Below, one piece after another: positions 30,013-36,809 of a stretch of 55,136 nt of DNA; the stretch's first letter is position 1, and each line of letters starts with the position of its first letter. Source of the DNA: Halomarina halobia (lineage in GTDB: Archaea > Halobacteriota > Halobacteria > Halobacteriales > Haloarculaceae); assembly GCF_029338575.1 (NCBI RefSeq), contig NZ_CP119995.1, forward strand, positions 1-55,136, in the 5' to 3' direction. A model generated the notes under the pieces. It was not told where the DNA came from, searched no databases, and saw nothing but the letters and a program-made list of their open reading frames with translations. Both the position numbers and the translations under genes were made by a program.

Positions 30013-30153
30013 TTAGGACTGTTCGGCCGAGCGACAGTCGGGACAGAGCGCCCGCCGGAGCGTCTCGCCCTCGACGCGCACGCGGCGGACGTCCTCCTTG
30101 ATCTCGCCGCAGGCGTCGCACGCCTTGAACATCACGCTCGCCCCCGTCCCCAT
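30013..30153 (-). CDS. orfH: small two-CxxC zinc-binding protein (46 aa)
   Basis: Two CxxC pairs (C12-C15 in KACDACG and C37-C40 in LCPDC), separated by a charged strand pair, give a classic mini zinc-ribbon. Small proteins of this size are common in haloarchaea and usually act through protein or nucleic-acid contacts rather than catalysis. The ATG at 30153 lies one base after the orfI stop, so the pair is co-transcribed. A second ATG at 30132 would give MFKACD and 39 residues, and is equally plausible. Partner and target unknown. Confidence 0.75.
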   Translation of the reverse strand: MGTGASVMFKACDACGEIKEDVRRVRVEGETLRRALCPDCRSAEQS

Positions 30154-30154
30154 G

Positions 30155-30742
30155 TCACGCTCCCTCATTGGTCTCGGTCGGACAATCGGCCGCGTGGAGG
30201 AGAGCGTTCCGGCCGCCGAGTGACATGAGCAGCTCGCGCCCGCAGCCGTCGCAGCGGACGTAGCGCTGTCCGCCCTCTGCGGGCGGCTCGACGTGGTACG
30301 TGTACTCACCCTCACCCTCGTCCTCGCCCTCGAGGACCTCGCCGTCATCGCCGGCGACGATGAGCCCGCCGTCCGTCGCGACGGCCGGATCCTGCTCGTC
30401 GTCGCCCGTCGCTCGGTCCACGTCCTCGAGCGCCTCGACCAGCAGCGGATCCATCGCGTCGCGGTCGGCGTCCGCGGGGACGTCGCGAGCGCCCGTCTCG
30501 AAGGCCACCCGGCGGGCGTGCTTGCACGTGACGCCGCGGTACTCGTGGTCCGGACAGGTGCACGCGCCGGTGCGTGCGTCGACCGTGTACTCGTCGCCGC
30601 CCTCGCCGTACACGAGGTAGAGGTCGGGGGCGTCCTCGACCACCAGCAGGTAGTGCGTGAGGGCGCGCACATCGCGCGGGTCAAGCTCCAGGTCGAGGTC
30701 ATTGTCGGTACGTTCTTCTGCCGCAGTCTCGTGTGTCGTCAT
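30155..30742 (-). CDS. orfI: SWIM zinc-finger protein (195 aa)
   Basis: Residues 51-79 (EYTVDARTGACTCPDHEY, then VTCKHARRV) form a SWIM domain, CxCx(n)CxH with C61, C63, C73 and H75. SWIM domains are zinc folds that bind DNA or proteins. An acidic linker (about 85-155) leads to a second likely zinc site, RCDGCG at C164/C167 with H183 and C187. The ATG at 30742 is preferred over one 21 bases upstream because the upstream codons fall inside a leader hairpin. It is transcribed divergently from orfJ across the GAGTA-repeat control region and is followed by orfH. Many haloarchaeal plasmids carry such proteins; the role here is unknown. Confidence 0.85.
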   Translation of the reverse strand: MTTHETAAEERTDNDLDLELDPRDVRALTHYLLVVEDAPDLYLVYGEGGDEYTVDARTGACTCPDHEYRGVTCKHARRVAFETGARDVPADADRDAMDPLLVEALEDVDRATGDDEQDPAVATDGGLIVAGDDGEVLEGEDEGEGEYTYHVEPPAEGGQRYVRCDGCGRELLMSLGGRNALLHAADCPTETNEGA

Positions 30743-30791
30743 GGGTGTTACCGTGCAAGACACCCCAGCCCGCGCGGTGTGACGCGCGGGC
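30743..30791 (-). promoter_or_regulatory. Two consecutive leader hairpins before the orfI start
   Basis: Reading on the minus strand, a 9-bp GC stem with a 6-nt loop (30768-30791) is followed by a 6-bp stem with an 11-nt loop (30743-30765) whose last base touches the orfI ATG. If transcribed, the second hairpin would sequester the start region, which hints at translational control. Confidence 0.45.
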
Positions 30792-30855
30792 GTTTCCTCC
30801 TATCGAGTGAAACGCCCCGAGGGACCGGTCTGTCTCTACCTATAGCTACTACGTG

Positions 30856-30936
30856 GAGTAACATAAAGATTACTCTCTGGAGTAGCGATACTCCAAAGGG
30901 TAATGTTTATCGCGGAGGAAACCGCATAGAGTAATG
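30856..30936. promoter_or_regulatory. Divergent orfI/orfJ control region with GAGTA half-sites and TATA box
   Basis: Inverted repeat 1 is GAGTAA/TTACTC with an 8-bp spacer (30856-30875). Inverted repeat 2 is a 7-bp TGGAGTA/TACTCCA with a 4-bp spacer (30878-30895). A fifth GAGTAATG half-site ends at 30936, just before the orfJ ATG. A TATA-like TTTATC (30906-30911) sits 27-32 bp before that ATG, fitting a near-leaderless archaeal transcript. The half-sites flank the TATA box, so a bound repressor would block it. orfI or orfJ are natural candidates to bind, by inference only. Confidence 0.65.
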
Positions 30937-30937
30937 T

Positions 30938-31180
30938 ATGCCAGCACCGAACCCGTCCGCCATGCCGGAAAAGACCTACCGCGCCCTGCTCACCGACCGT
31001 GAGATAGAGATTCTCGCGGGGGACGCGGACGTCTCGGACAGTTACCGATACCGTGTCGTCGCCCGCGTTCGAGACAAGATCGAACGGATCGGCGAGGTTG
31101 ACCTCCCCATCCTCGACGAGCACCACCCCACGCTCGGCGATGAACTTCGGGAGGCCGTCTGTGAGGACGACGATGGGTAA
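30938..31180 (+). CDS. orfJ: conserved haloarchaeal small protein, probable regulator (80 aa)
   Basis: The core (YRALLTDREIEILAGDAD, then SDSYRYRVVARVRDKIERI) and the acidic end (ELREAVCEDDDG) match a small-protein pattern I associate with haloarchaeal plasmids and proviruses; I cannot name the family with certainty. The predicted helices would suit a winged-helix or similar DNA-binding fold. ATG 30938 is used because it lies a leaderless distance from the TATA box; an internal ATG at 30962 (MPEKTY) would remove eight residues. It begins the orfJ-K-L-M operon; orfK overlaps its last 8 bases. Confidence 0.75.
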   Translation: MPAPNPSAMPEKTYRALLTDREIEILAGDADVSDSYRYRVVARVRDKIERIGEVDLPILDEHHPTLGDELREAVCEDDDG

Positions 31181-31469
31181 CGACAATGTCGCCGAGGCGG
31201 TTGAGCGGCTTTTCGACGCGCTCGAAGACCTGAACCGTGTGCACGGCCAACGGGAGGAATTGGCGTCTCGGGACATAGAAGCGCTCGCTGAGAAGCGTAT
31301 CGGCGAGGATGTGAATTTGTCCGACGTGTATGCACCACCGGACGATGGACAACTTTGGATGGCACTTCGTCACGTCGACGCCGCCCGGGAGGCAATTGCG
31401 CAAGAACTCGAGGAAATATCTCCTCGGCTCGCTAAGCAGGGTCTACACGAAGACCGCGCCGACGAGTGA
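31173..31469 (+). CDS. orfK: hypothetical small helical protein (98 aa)
   Basis: Mostly helical and acidic: AEAVERLFDALEDLNRVHGQ at 7-26, then RDIEALAEKRIGEDV and ALRHVDAAREAIAQELEEI. It looks like a helical hairpin or coiled-coil protein. The ATG overlaps the orfJ stop by 8 bases (ATGGGTAA), which decides the start over a longer upstream frame antisense-like in composition. No family recognised; co-transcription with orfJ and orfL is likely. Confidence 0.75.
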   Translation: MGNDNVAEAVERLFDALEDLNRVHGQREELASRDIEALAEKRIGEDVNLSDVYAPPDDGQLWMALRHVDAAREAIAQELEEISPRLAKQGLHEDRADE

Positions 31470-31470
31470 G

Positions 31471-31863
31471 ATGCCAGACGATGCCCCCCGAGAGTATGAT
31501 AAAGCGTTCACGACGCCGCTCGAGTACCGCGTGCGCCGCCGGCTCGGGATCGACGTCGAGCGTGGACAGGTGCGGCGGTTCGTCGTGCAACTTGAGTACC
31601 TGCTCGATCCTGACCGCGAGGAGTGGGCGACGGTCGTCCGCTACGATCACGACGCCGACGGGAGTGCTGAAGCGACGCACGACGTTACCGAAGAGGGGCT
31701 GCATATCGACGTCTACCGCGAGGGGGAGAAAATCGACAGTCACGAACTGACGCCGCCGCTCCCGGCGAACGTCGCGCTCGATGCCGCCGAAGACCACTTA
31801 ACTGAGCACATGGAAGGATACATACGGAGATTTGAACAATGGCACGGGATCACGAGCCGGTAA
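31471..31863 (+). CDS. orfL: conserved haloarchaeal protein (130 aa)
   Basis: The middle (RRFVVQLEYLLDP, EWATVVRYDHD) and the end (EGLHIDVYREGEK, ELTPPLPANVALDAAEDHL, YIRRFEQWHGI) resemble a conserved haloarchaeal family, possibly DUF7718, that I know only by sequence pattern. It would be a small beta-rich domain followed by C-terminal helices; no catalytic motif is apparent. The ATG follows the orfK stop by one base. The last 25 bases overlap the orfM start. Function unknown. Confidence 0.75.
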   Translation: MPDDAPREYDKAFTTPLEYRVRRRLGIDVERGQVRRFVVQLEYLLDPDREEWATVVRYDHDADGSAEATHDVTEEGLHIDVYREGEKIDSHELTPPLPANVALDAAEDHLTEHMEGYIRRFEQWHGITSR

Positions 31864-32015
31864 CGGACGCCGAGATCGAGGCGGTTCGCGACGCGATGCG
31901 TGAGCAGCGTGATGAGATTCGCGACTACCTCAAAGGCGAAGGCGTCGACGTCCGGGCGTGGGAGCGCGGGCGGGCGCCCTCCCGTGCGGATCGCGAGTCG
32001 GCTGACTCCGACTGA
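31839..32015 (+). CDS. orfM: small charged helical protein (58 aa)
   Basis: Too short for routine calling, but the frame shows typical haloarchaeal codon use and a regular charged helix (VTDAEIEAVRDAMREQRDEI, then RDYLKGEGVDVRAWERGR). Its ATG lies inside the orfL 3' end (25-base overlap) after a purine-rich stretch, so it is probably translated from the same mRNA. It ends the orfJ operon, converging on orfN 42 bp away. No family recognised. Confidence 0.6.
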   Translation: MARDHEPVTDAEIEAVRDAMREQRDEIRDYLKGEGVDVRAWERGRAPSRADRESADSD

Positions 32016-32057
32016 GTCTGCAGGGGAGACAGTGAACTACCCCACCCTACCGCTCGC

Positions 32058-32306
32058 CTAACGGATCCCTTCTGCGGAGACCAGCTCACCGCTGTCGGTC
32101 GTCGTGATGAATCCCTGCTCGAGCGCCTGCTCGATCGCCGCGTCTACCTGTGCCGGGGAGTGGCGGTTTCGGTGGGTCAGGATCTGCCCGACGCGGAACG
32201 GCTCGATACTGACCGGCTGTGGCCCGCCCGTGTTGTACTCGACGACTCGGGCCACCTTCGCGGCGAGAGCATCCCGGTCGGTCTCCCGCTCACCGTCGTT
32301 GTGCAT
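32058..32306 (-). CDS. orfN: small winged-helix-like protein (82 aa)
   Basis: The order helix (ALAAKVARVVEYNTGG), helix (SIEPFRVGQILTHRN), helix (SPAQVDAAIEQALEQGFI), then two short strands (TTTDSGELVS) reads like a compact winged-helix domain. Such domains in haloarchaeal plasmids are usually transcription regulators or replication accessories. It is a single minus-strand gene convergent with orfM, with its promoter in the GC-rich gap to the right. Role inferred only from the predicted fold. Confidence 0.7.
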   Translation of the reverse strand: MHNDGERETDRDALAAKVARVVEYNTGGPQPVSIEPFRVGQILTHRNRHSPAQVDAAIEQALEQGFITTTDSGELVSAEGIR

Positions 32307-33133
32307 ACCGGCGGTTCGGTCCCCACGAACACGACCGTTCCGCCCGTCGGATCACGAACGTATTCGGATCCGGCTCGACCCCCACAGCCGGCACAGCGAA
32401 GGACCAGCGGAGCGCGGGTCCCAGTCCGCGCGGAGCGGCCGGAAGCGGGGGCTTGCCCCCCGACCCGGAAGCCTGAGCGTTACCCCCGACCGGAGGGAGG
32501 GGGGCGTCCGGCGGTGGCGGTGACGGTGCGGTGCGGTGCGATGCGGTGGCGGTCGTCTCGCCGCTCTCGCGTCGCGTGTCGTGTCGTCGGCCACCGCCTC
32601 GACGCCCCGCACACCGCGTTTCTCTCGGACGGCCTTACATAACTACCAGCAAGAGACGCCGGTATCGTGGGGCCATGATGTGCGATTACTCGGAAATCGC
32701 TATACTGCGCCGTGGTGGGGGTGGGTCCACGAGCACAGAGTAGTTCTGTTATTTGTGAGGGCGGGCCTGTCCGCCTCGATCAACTCCCGTCGGCGCCGGA
32801 CGTCCCTGTCCTCGAGCACCGACGACCGGCCTGTCAGTCCCACCCGCGTCACGCAGGGCGTCCTCCCGAACGCGTCGCTCTGTCTGTCAGTCCTGAATTC
32901 ACTTTCACCGTACCGGTGATCTACTTAATACAAGAGGTGTAACAGAAGTGTGGTGGTAGTACCACAGATGGAAATCAGACGACGACAGCCGGATTCACCA
33001 CCGAGTGCGGTGGTTCTTAAACTTGCCAGGCCCACCCCACGCCGCCACGAAGGAGTGAATCCCACCGACGACAGCCGGCCGACTGACCCTCGTTCTCAAC
33101 ACGCCCGGCCGGATCCGGGCTCGTGTCGACGAC
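32307..33133. other. 827-bp gap between orfN and the mobilization operon
   Basis: No gene is convincing. It holds a GC-rich hairpin (32446-32462), a run of GGTGCG/GGTGGC near-repeats (about 32510-32551), the left edge of the copy 1 deletion (GACGC, 32655-32659), and an AT-richer part from about 32900 with two inverted repeats before orfO. A GTG frame at 32712-32942 (76 aa, ending VPVIYLIQEV) is possible but weak. A 22-codon frame at 32674-32743 is weaker still. Confidence 0.55.
32953..33014. promoter_or_regulatory. Two inverted repeats upstream of orfO (operator or oriT candidate)
   Basis: GTGGTA-G-TACCAC (32953-32965) and a 7-bp ACCACCG/CGGTGGT pair with a 4-bp spacer (32997-33014) share the ACCAC/GTGGT core. 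They lie 150-200 bp before the mobilization operon. RHH relaxosome proteins commonly bind such repeats both to shape oriT and to repress their own operon, so orfO is the natural candidate ligand (inference). Confidence 0.5.
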
Positions 33134-33160
33134 GTGACCTCCCGGAGGTGTCGCTCCCCC

Positions 33161-33691
33161 GTGGCGCGTGACCAGCGGCTCACGCTCTACGTGGGGAAGG
33201 GCGAGAAGGGTCAGATCGAAGAGGAGGCCGACGAGCGCGACCTGAGCGTCTCGGAGTACCTCTACCGCCTCGTCCAAAAGCAACGCCAGAGCGAGGCCGC
33301 AGAGCGCCTGATCGAGGAGAGCGAGGCGGAGCGGCACATCGAGCAGCTGCTCGCCGACGGCCGTGACGAACTCGTGGCGGTGGCCGACGACGTCCGCGAC
33401 CTCTCCGCCCGGGGGAACGTGTACGCGATCGCTCTGTGGGAGCTTCTGAAAACGGAGCATCCCGACACGGAACGCCGGGAGGCACTCTCGACGGCGGCGC
33501 GGCGGCTTCGCATCCCCGTCGAGGAGCACCCTGACCTCCACCCCGCCGACGTGGACACCGATGGAGACGCCGATAGAGACGACGGCGGAGACGTCGACGA
33601 GGAGGGAGCCAGCGAGGGCTCCGGCTTCGGCGCGCTCCGTGATACCGATTCGGGGAGCGGTGGCGGTGAGGGGGGAGGTGACGAGTTGTGA
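33161..33691 (+). CDS. orfO: RHH relaxosome accessory protein, MobC/TraY-like (176 aa)
   Basis: The N-terminal strand QRLTLYVGKGEKGQIEEEAD (5-24) followed by ERDLSVSEYLYRLVQKQR is a ribbon-helix-helix with the 'layer on oriT' look of MobC-type accessory proteins. A helical middle (about 40-115) and an Asp/Glu/Gly-rich tail (from about 125) complete it. GTG 33161 is favoured because the RHH strand begins five residues later; GTG 33134 would add nine basic residues. Its stop overlaps the orfP GTG. In bacterial systems such proteins bind oriT beside the relaxase and stimulate nicking. The assignment rests on fold and on the orfP-orfQ neighbours. Confidence 0.75.
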   Translation: MARDQRLTLYVGKGEKGQIEEEADERDLSVSEYLYRLVQKQRQSEAAERLIEESEAERHIEQLLADGRDELVAVADDVRDLSARGNVYAIALWELLKTEHPDTERREALSTAARRLRIPVEEHPDLHPADVDTDGDADRDDGGDVDEEGASEGSGFGALRDTDSGSGGGEGGGDEL

Positions 33692-34380
33692 CGACGTTCT
33701 TTCAGACGTCGCATCGCCACGCGGGCTGTGGCGATCTCCTCGCGTATATCGAGCGCGACGCCCGTGATGACCTCCGGAACCACCGGGGCGAGCCCCTGAC
33801 TGACGAGCAGCGGGCGGCGATGCTCGCACACTCAGAGCGCCACGAGTTCACGCGAGATTTCATTCTCTCGCCGGAGAACGGTGAGCGCCTCTCCGACCGC
33901 GAACTGTCGCTTCGCACCCGCCAGACCATGCGTGAGTTCCTGGCCGACCGGCCCAATACCGTGTACGCCTACGGGATCCACCGCGACACCGAGCACCCGC
34001 ACGTGCACGTCGCGATCGCCGGCTCGCAAAACTCGCTCTACATGGACCTGGACGATATTCGCGAGACGCGTGCGCGCGCGGATGAGCACTTCGTCGAGCG
34101 GGGGCGCGAGCACACCCTCCGCCGGGACGTCGCTCGTCCCCGGCCAGAACGTACGGATCGAGCACCGGAACAGCACCAGCACCAAGAACAGCACCAGCAG
34201 CACCAAGCAATGACACACAACATGGACACGAGTGACCCCGACCGGGGAGCCGACGCGCTCGAGGCGTCGCTCCTCCGGGCGGAACGACAGCAGCAGGCAG
34301 AACAGACCACTGAGTACACGCGAGCGCAGGAGCAGGAGCAAGGCCGCGAGTCGGAGCACGACCGCGGGCGGGGGGTCTGA
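33688..34380 (+). CDS. orfP: compact HUH-type relaxase (230 aa)
   Basis: The decisive motif is H98-RDTEH103PH105VH107VAIAG: a histidine triad in the MOB relaxase motif III context that binds the catalytic metal. Upstream, RHEFTRDFILSPENG (51-65) matches the strand preceding motif III in MobA/VirD2-type proteins. Y20 in CGDLLAYIERD is the best candidate nicking tyrosine. After about residue 145 come a Gln/His-rich linker (EQHQHQEQHQQHQ) and a charged helical tail. At 230 residues it is a bare nuclease domain with no helicase or primase. The GTG overlaps the orfO stop; orfQ follows after 5 bp. Expected role: nick oriT, stay covalently bound and pilot the strand to the coupling protein. Confidence 0.8.
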   Translation: MTTFFQTSHRHAGCGDLLAYIERDARDDLRNHRGEPLTDEQRAAMLAHSERHEFTRDFILSPENGERLSDRELSLRTRQTMREFLADRPNTVYAYGIHRDTEHPHVHVAIAGSQNSLYMDLDDIRETRARADEHFVERGREHTLRRDVARPRPERTDRAPEQHQHQEQHQQHQAMTHNMDTSDPDRGADALEASLLRAERQQQAEQTTEYTRAQEQEQGRESEHDRGRGV

Positions 34381-34385
34381 GGGAG

Positions 34386-36077
34386 ATGATGGAACTCGTC
34401 ACAGACCTCGCCTCGACCGTGCTCACCGTCGCGGCACTCGGCTATCTCGGCGTGTCCGTATCTGACTTTGGGTTAGGAACGCGATTCAAACCCCGGCTTC
34501 GCGAGCGCTGGTGGCGCCTCTCGACGATGCAGCGCCGCGCCCTCCTGGGTGGCCTGCCCGTCCTCATCTACGTCGCCTGGGGCGCACCAGCGGCCGTCTG
34601 GAGCCTCATCCTCATCGGCCTCGTCCTGGGGTGGCGCCGGCTCGCCGCGACCGTCCGCCGGCTCGTCCGCCGGCAGGCGTTCACGCGCGCCGCTCGCCAG
34701 GGGTTCGTCCTTCCGATGGGGGTCGGCCTCACCGGCGGCGGTGCCAGTGGCCTCGTCGCTCGGGTTGCCGCACTCCCCATTCTCGGCCGGCTCGTCGACC
34801 TCACGGCGGCGACGATCGAGCGGCCCACCAGTATGCTCGCGCTCGGCACCACCGGCTCCGGCAAGACCGAGGTAGGCAAGACGCTCGTCTGGCAGCTCAC
34901 CGACGCCCGTCGGGGTGACGAGCCCATCGTCGCCTTCGATTACAAGACTGACTACCAGGACTTTCTCCGGGAGGTCTGTGGCGAGGACGCCGTGATCCGC
35001 GTCTCCGCGTCGGGGTCGACGCACATCTGGAACGTGTTCCAGGAGGTCGACGACGAGCGGGACTACCGCGAGCTGGCCCGGGCGCTCTTCCCCGCCGACG
35101 GCGACGGTAGTGCGAAATTCTTCGAGCAGGCCGCGCGTGACGTCTTTCGCGCCACGTGCGTCGCCCTCGATCGCGAGTACCGCGAGGATCCCGACGTCAC
35201 GCTGTCGAACGCCCTACTCGCACGCACCTTCCGGGAGTTCTCACGCGAGGACCTGTATGAGGCGCTCTCAGAGCACGGCGACATGGCCGCGGCGACGTCC
35301 GCGCTCGATCCCGACGGCTCTCGCCAGTCCGTCGGCGTGTACGCCACCGTCCAGCAGCGCGTCGCTGACGTCTTCGTCGGCGACTTCGCGGGCGAGGCTG
35401 CGGCCCGAGCCGACGAAGCTGCGGCTGCGGCTCCAACGCACACCGCCGACGCGGAGATCTCCATCCGCGAGTACATGCGCAACCCACAGGGGCGCGTGCT
35501 CGTCCTCGATTTCCCGCAACGGCAGGGCCAGACCGTCGCGCCCATCTTTCGGTTCCTGGTGGATCACGCGGCGATGCACGCGCTCGACGACGCCAGTCGG
35601 GGGGCGTACTTCATCCTCGACGAAGCGACGCGCATCCCCGGGCTGCGCCGCCTCGACGACCTCGTGAACCTCGGTCGCGGCCAGCAGGTTCAGGTGCTCT
35701 TGACGCTGCAGTCGGTGAGTCAGCTCTTCGCGAACTACGGGAAGGAACGCGGGACGTCCATCCTCTCGGGGTTGGTCTCGCGCGTGATCCTCCGGCTCGG
35801 TGACGAGGCGTCGATCGACTACGCCCGGACGGTCGTCGGCACGGAGTTCAAGACCTATACCAAACACGTCGAGAAAGACCACGCCGGCGATTTCTCGGTC
35901 ACGAAGCGTCGGGAGCTGAAGGAGGAAGAAGAACACGCCTTCGCCCGCGGAGAGTTCACCCGCTGGAATCCCGGCGTCGGCCTGTTCATCGGCCGCACCG
36001 GGTGGCGGTATGGCTACTTCCCCATGTTGGACGATCAGCTCGCCGTCGAGATCGACGAGGCGCACGCCCGGACGTAA
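34386..36077 (+). CDS. orfQ: VirD4/TraD-type coupling ATPase (563 aa)
   Basis: Two hydrophobic stretches (about 4-24 and 52-83) anchor the N-terminus. The ATPase has Walker A GTTGSGKT (154-161) and Walker B YFILDEA with D412/E413. The following TLQSVSQLFANYGKE motif (Q442) and the FKTYTKHVEKDH segment are typical of the TraD/TrwB/VirD4 family. Such hexameric pumps deliver relaxase-bound DNA to a membrane channel. It is the last gene of orfO-P-Q, 5 bp after orfP. ATG 34386 or the adjacent ATG 34389 may start it. No VirB4-like ATPase or pore gene is in the unit, so it would dock to a channel supplied by the host or another plasmid. FtsK/HerA-type translocases were considered but lack the membrane anchor plus this neighbourhood. 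Confidence 0.9.
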   Translation: MMELVTDLASTVLTVAALGYLGVSVSDFGLGTRFKPRLRERWWRLSTMQRRALLGGLPVLIYVAWGAPAAVWSLILIGLVLGWRRLAATVRRLVRRQAFTRAARQGFVLPMGVGLTGGGASGLVARVAALPILGRLVDLTAATIERPTSMLALGTTGSGKTEVGKTLVWQLTDARRGDEPIVAFDYKTDYQDFLREVCGEDAVIRVSASGSTHIWNVFQEVDDERDYRELARALFPADGDGSAKFFEQAARDVFRATCVALDREYREDPDVTLSNALLARTFREFSREDLYEALSEHGDMAAATSALDPDGSRQSVGVYATVQQRVADVFVGDFAGEAAARADEAAAAAPTHTADAEISIREYMRNPQGRVLVLDFPQRQGQTVAPIFRFLVDHAAMHALDDASRGAYFILDEATRIPGLRRLDDLVNLGRGQQVQVLLTLQSVSQLFANYGKERGTSILSGLVSRVILRLGDEASIDYARTVVGTEFKTYTKHVEKDHAGDFSVTKRRELKEEEEHAFARGEFTRWNPGVGLFIGRTGWRYGYFPMLDDQLAVEIDEAHART

Positions 36078-36100
36078 GCGAGGACGGGACCGACGCAACG

Positions 36101-36106
36101 TTTTTT
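36101..36106 (+). terminator. T6 tract after the mobilization operon
   Basis: Six consecutive T bases 24 bp after the orfQ stop. Archaeal RNA polymerase terminates at such T-tracts without needing a hairpin. Confidence 0.5.
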
Positions 36107-36152
36107 CCGAGGCGTCGCGCGCGCGGGGAGGCGACGGCGGCGCTGTCGGTCG

Positions 36153-36177
36153 GTATAGCTATAGCGTGTAGCTATAC
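36153..36177. repeat. 9-bp inverted repeat GTATAGCTA/TAGCTATAC
   Basis: Perfect 9-bp arms around a 7-base centre in the orfQ-orfR gap. Possible protein-binding site or part of an oriT. Confidence 0.55.
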
Positions 36178-36218
36178 TCATTCGTCGGCGGGCTGCCCGT
36201 CGACGTTCGGCATCGGAT

Positions 36219-36262
36219 CTTAACCAACAACCGCGGACGCCGTCGTGCACGTGTTGGTTAAG
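36219..36262. repeat. 11-bp inverted repeat with 22-bp spacer (oriT candidate)
   Basis: CTTAACCAACA (36219-36229) and its exact complement (36252-36262) frame a GC-rich 22-bp spacer. It is the longest perfect inverted repeat I found in the unit. It lies between the coupling-protein gene and convergent orfR. Long inverted repeats beside the nic site are usual in oriT; a bidirectional terminator or the orfR target are alternatives. Confidence 0.5.
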
Positions 36263-36287
36263 CCGCGCGCAGGACGCCCCCGTCCCG

Positions 36288-36809
36288 TCACTCGTTGTTC
36301 GTGCGCGACGACGACGACCGACTCGAGGAGGAGCGCGACGGCCGCGCCGTCGAGGCTTCTGCCGCCGCCGCCCGCTCTGTCGCTCCCGCTGATTCTCCGC
36401 TCGGTTCCGGCTCCGAGGCGGGCTCTGGCTCCGTGACACGCGCCGCCTCCGACGACGACGACGACGAGGGCGAGGACGACGAGGGCATCCCGGTCAGCCA
36501 CCACTTCGCCCGGGTGACGATCCCCGCCTGTGCCTTCCGCTCGGCGATCGACTGCTCGCGCTCGACCGCGCGGACCAACTCGTTCGATGCATCGATCCGT
36601 GAGTTCGCTGCAGCAAGCTGTGAGCGGAGTTCATCGGTCTTTCGTCGGAGTGCGTCACGCTGCTGCGCGAGTTCATCACGCTCTTCAGCGCGCTCGAATA
36701 TCAGCCGCACAGCCTCCGATTTCCCTCGCTCGCCCTCTTCTGGCTCCTCACGAACCCGCTTGAGGTACGCCTGGTGACGCTCCTCGAGCGAGGCGGTGAT
36801 GCGTTCCAT
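36288..36809 (-). CDS. orfR: RHH plus coiled-coil protein (173 aa)
   Basis: The start MERITASLEERHQAYLKRV, followed by GKSEAVRLIFERA (1-42), reads as a ribbon-helix-helix. A long heptad-like helix follows (EERDELAQQRDALRRKTDEL, to about residue 90), then RAKWWLTGMP and a Ser/Glu/Pro-rich tail (SSSSPSSSSSS, EPEPASEPEPSGES). ATG 36809 or 36815 is chosen because the upstream frame is Cys/Arg-rich non-haloarchaeal sequence. RHH proteins with coiled coils act in plasmid copy control, partition or transfer repression. It converges on the mobilization operon across the 11-bp inverted repeat. The specific role is open. Confidence 0.75.
   Translation of the reverse strand: MERITASLEERHQAYLKRVREEPEEGERGKSEAVRLIFERAEERDELAQQRDALRRKTDELRSQLAAANSRIDASNELVRAVEREQSIAERKAQAGIVTRAKWWLTGMPSSSSPSSSSSSEAARVTEPEPASEPEPSGESAGATERAAAAEASTARPSRSSSSRSSSSRTNNE

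Noticed and set aside
30293..30934. 213-residue plus-strand frame opposite orfI
   Set aside because: Antisense to the SWIM gene, whose zinc residues are unmistakable; it also runs through the operator region.
33017..33829. 270-residue minus-strand frame over orfO and orfP
   Set aside because: Antisense shadow; the plus-strand frames carry the RHH and relaxase motifs.
36219..36262. tRNA or attachment site
   Set aside because: No cloverleaf or T-loop sequence; the feature is a simple dyad and no integrase is present.
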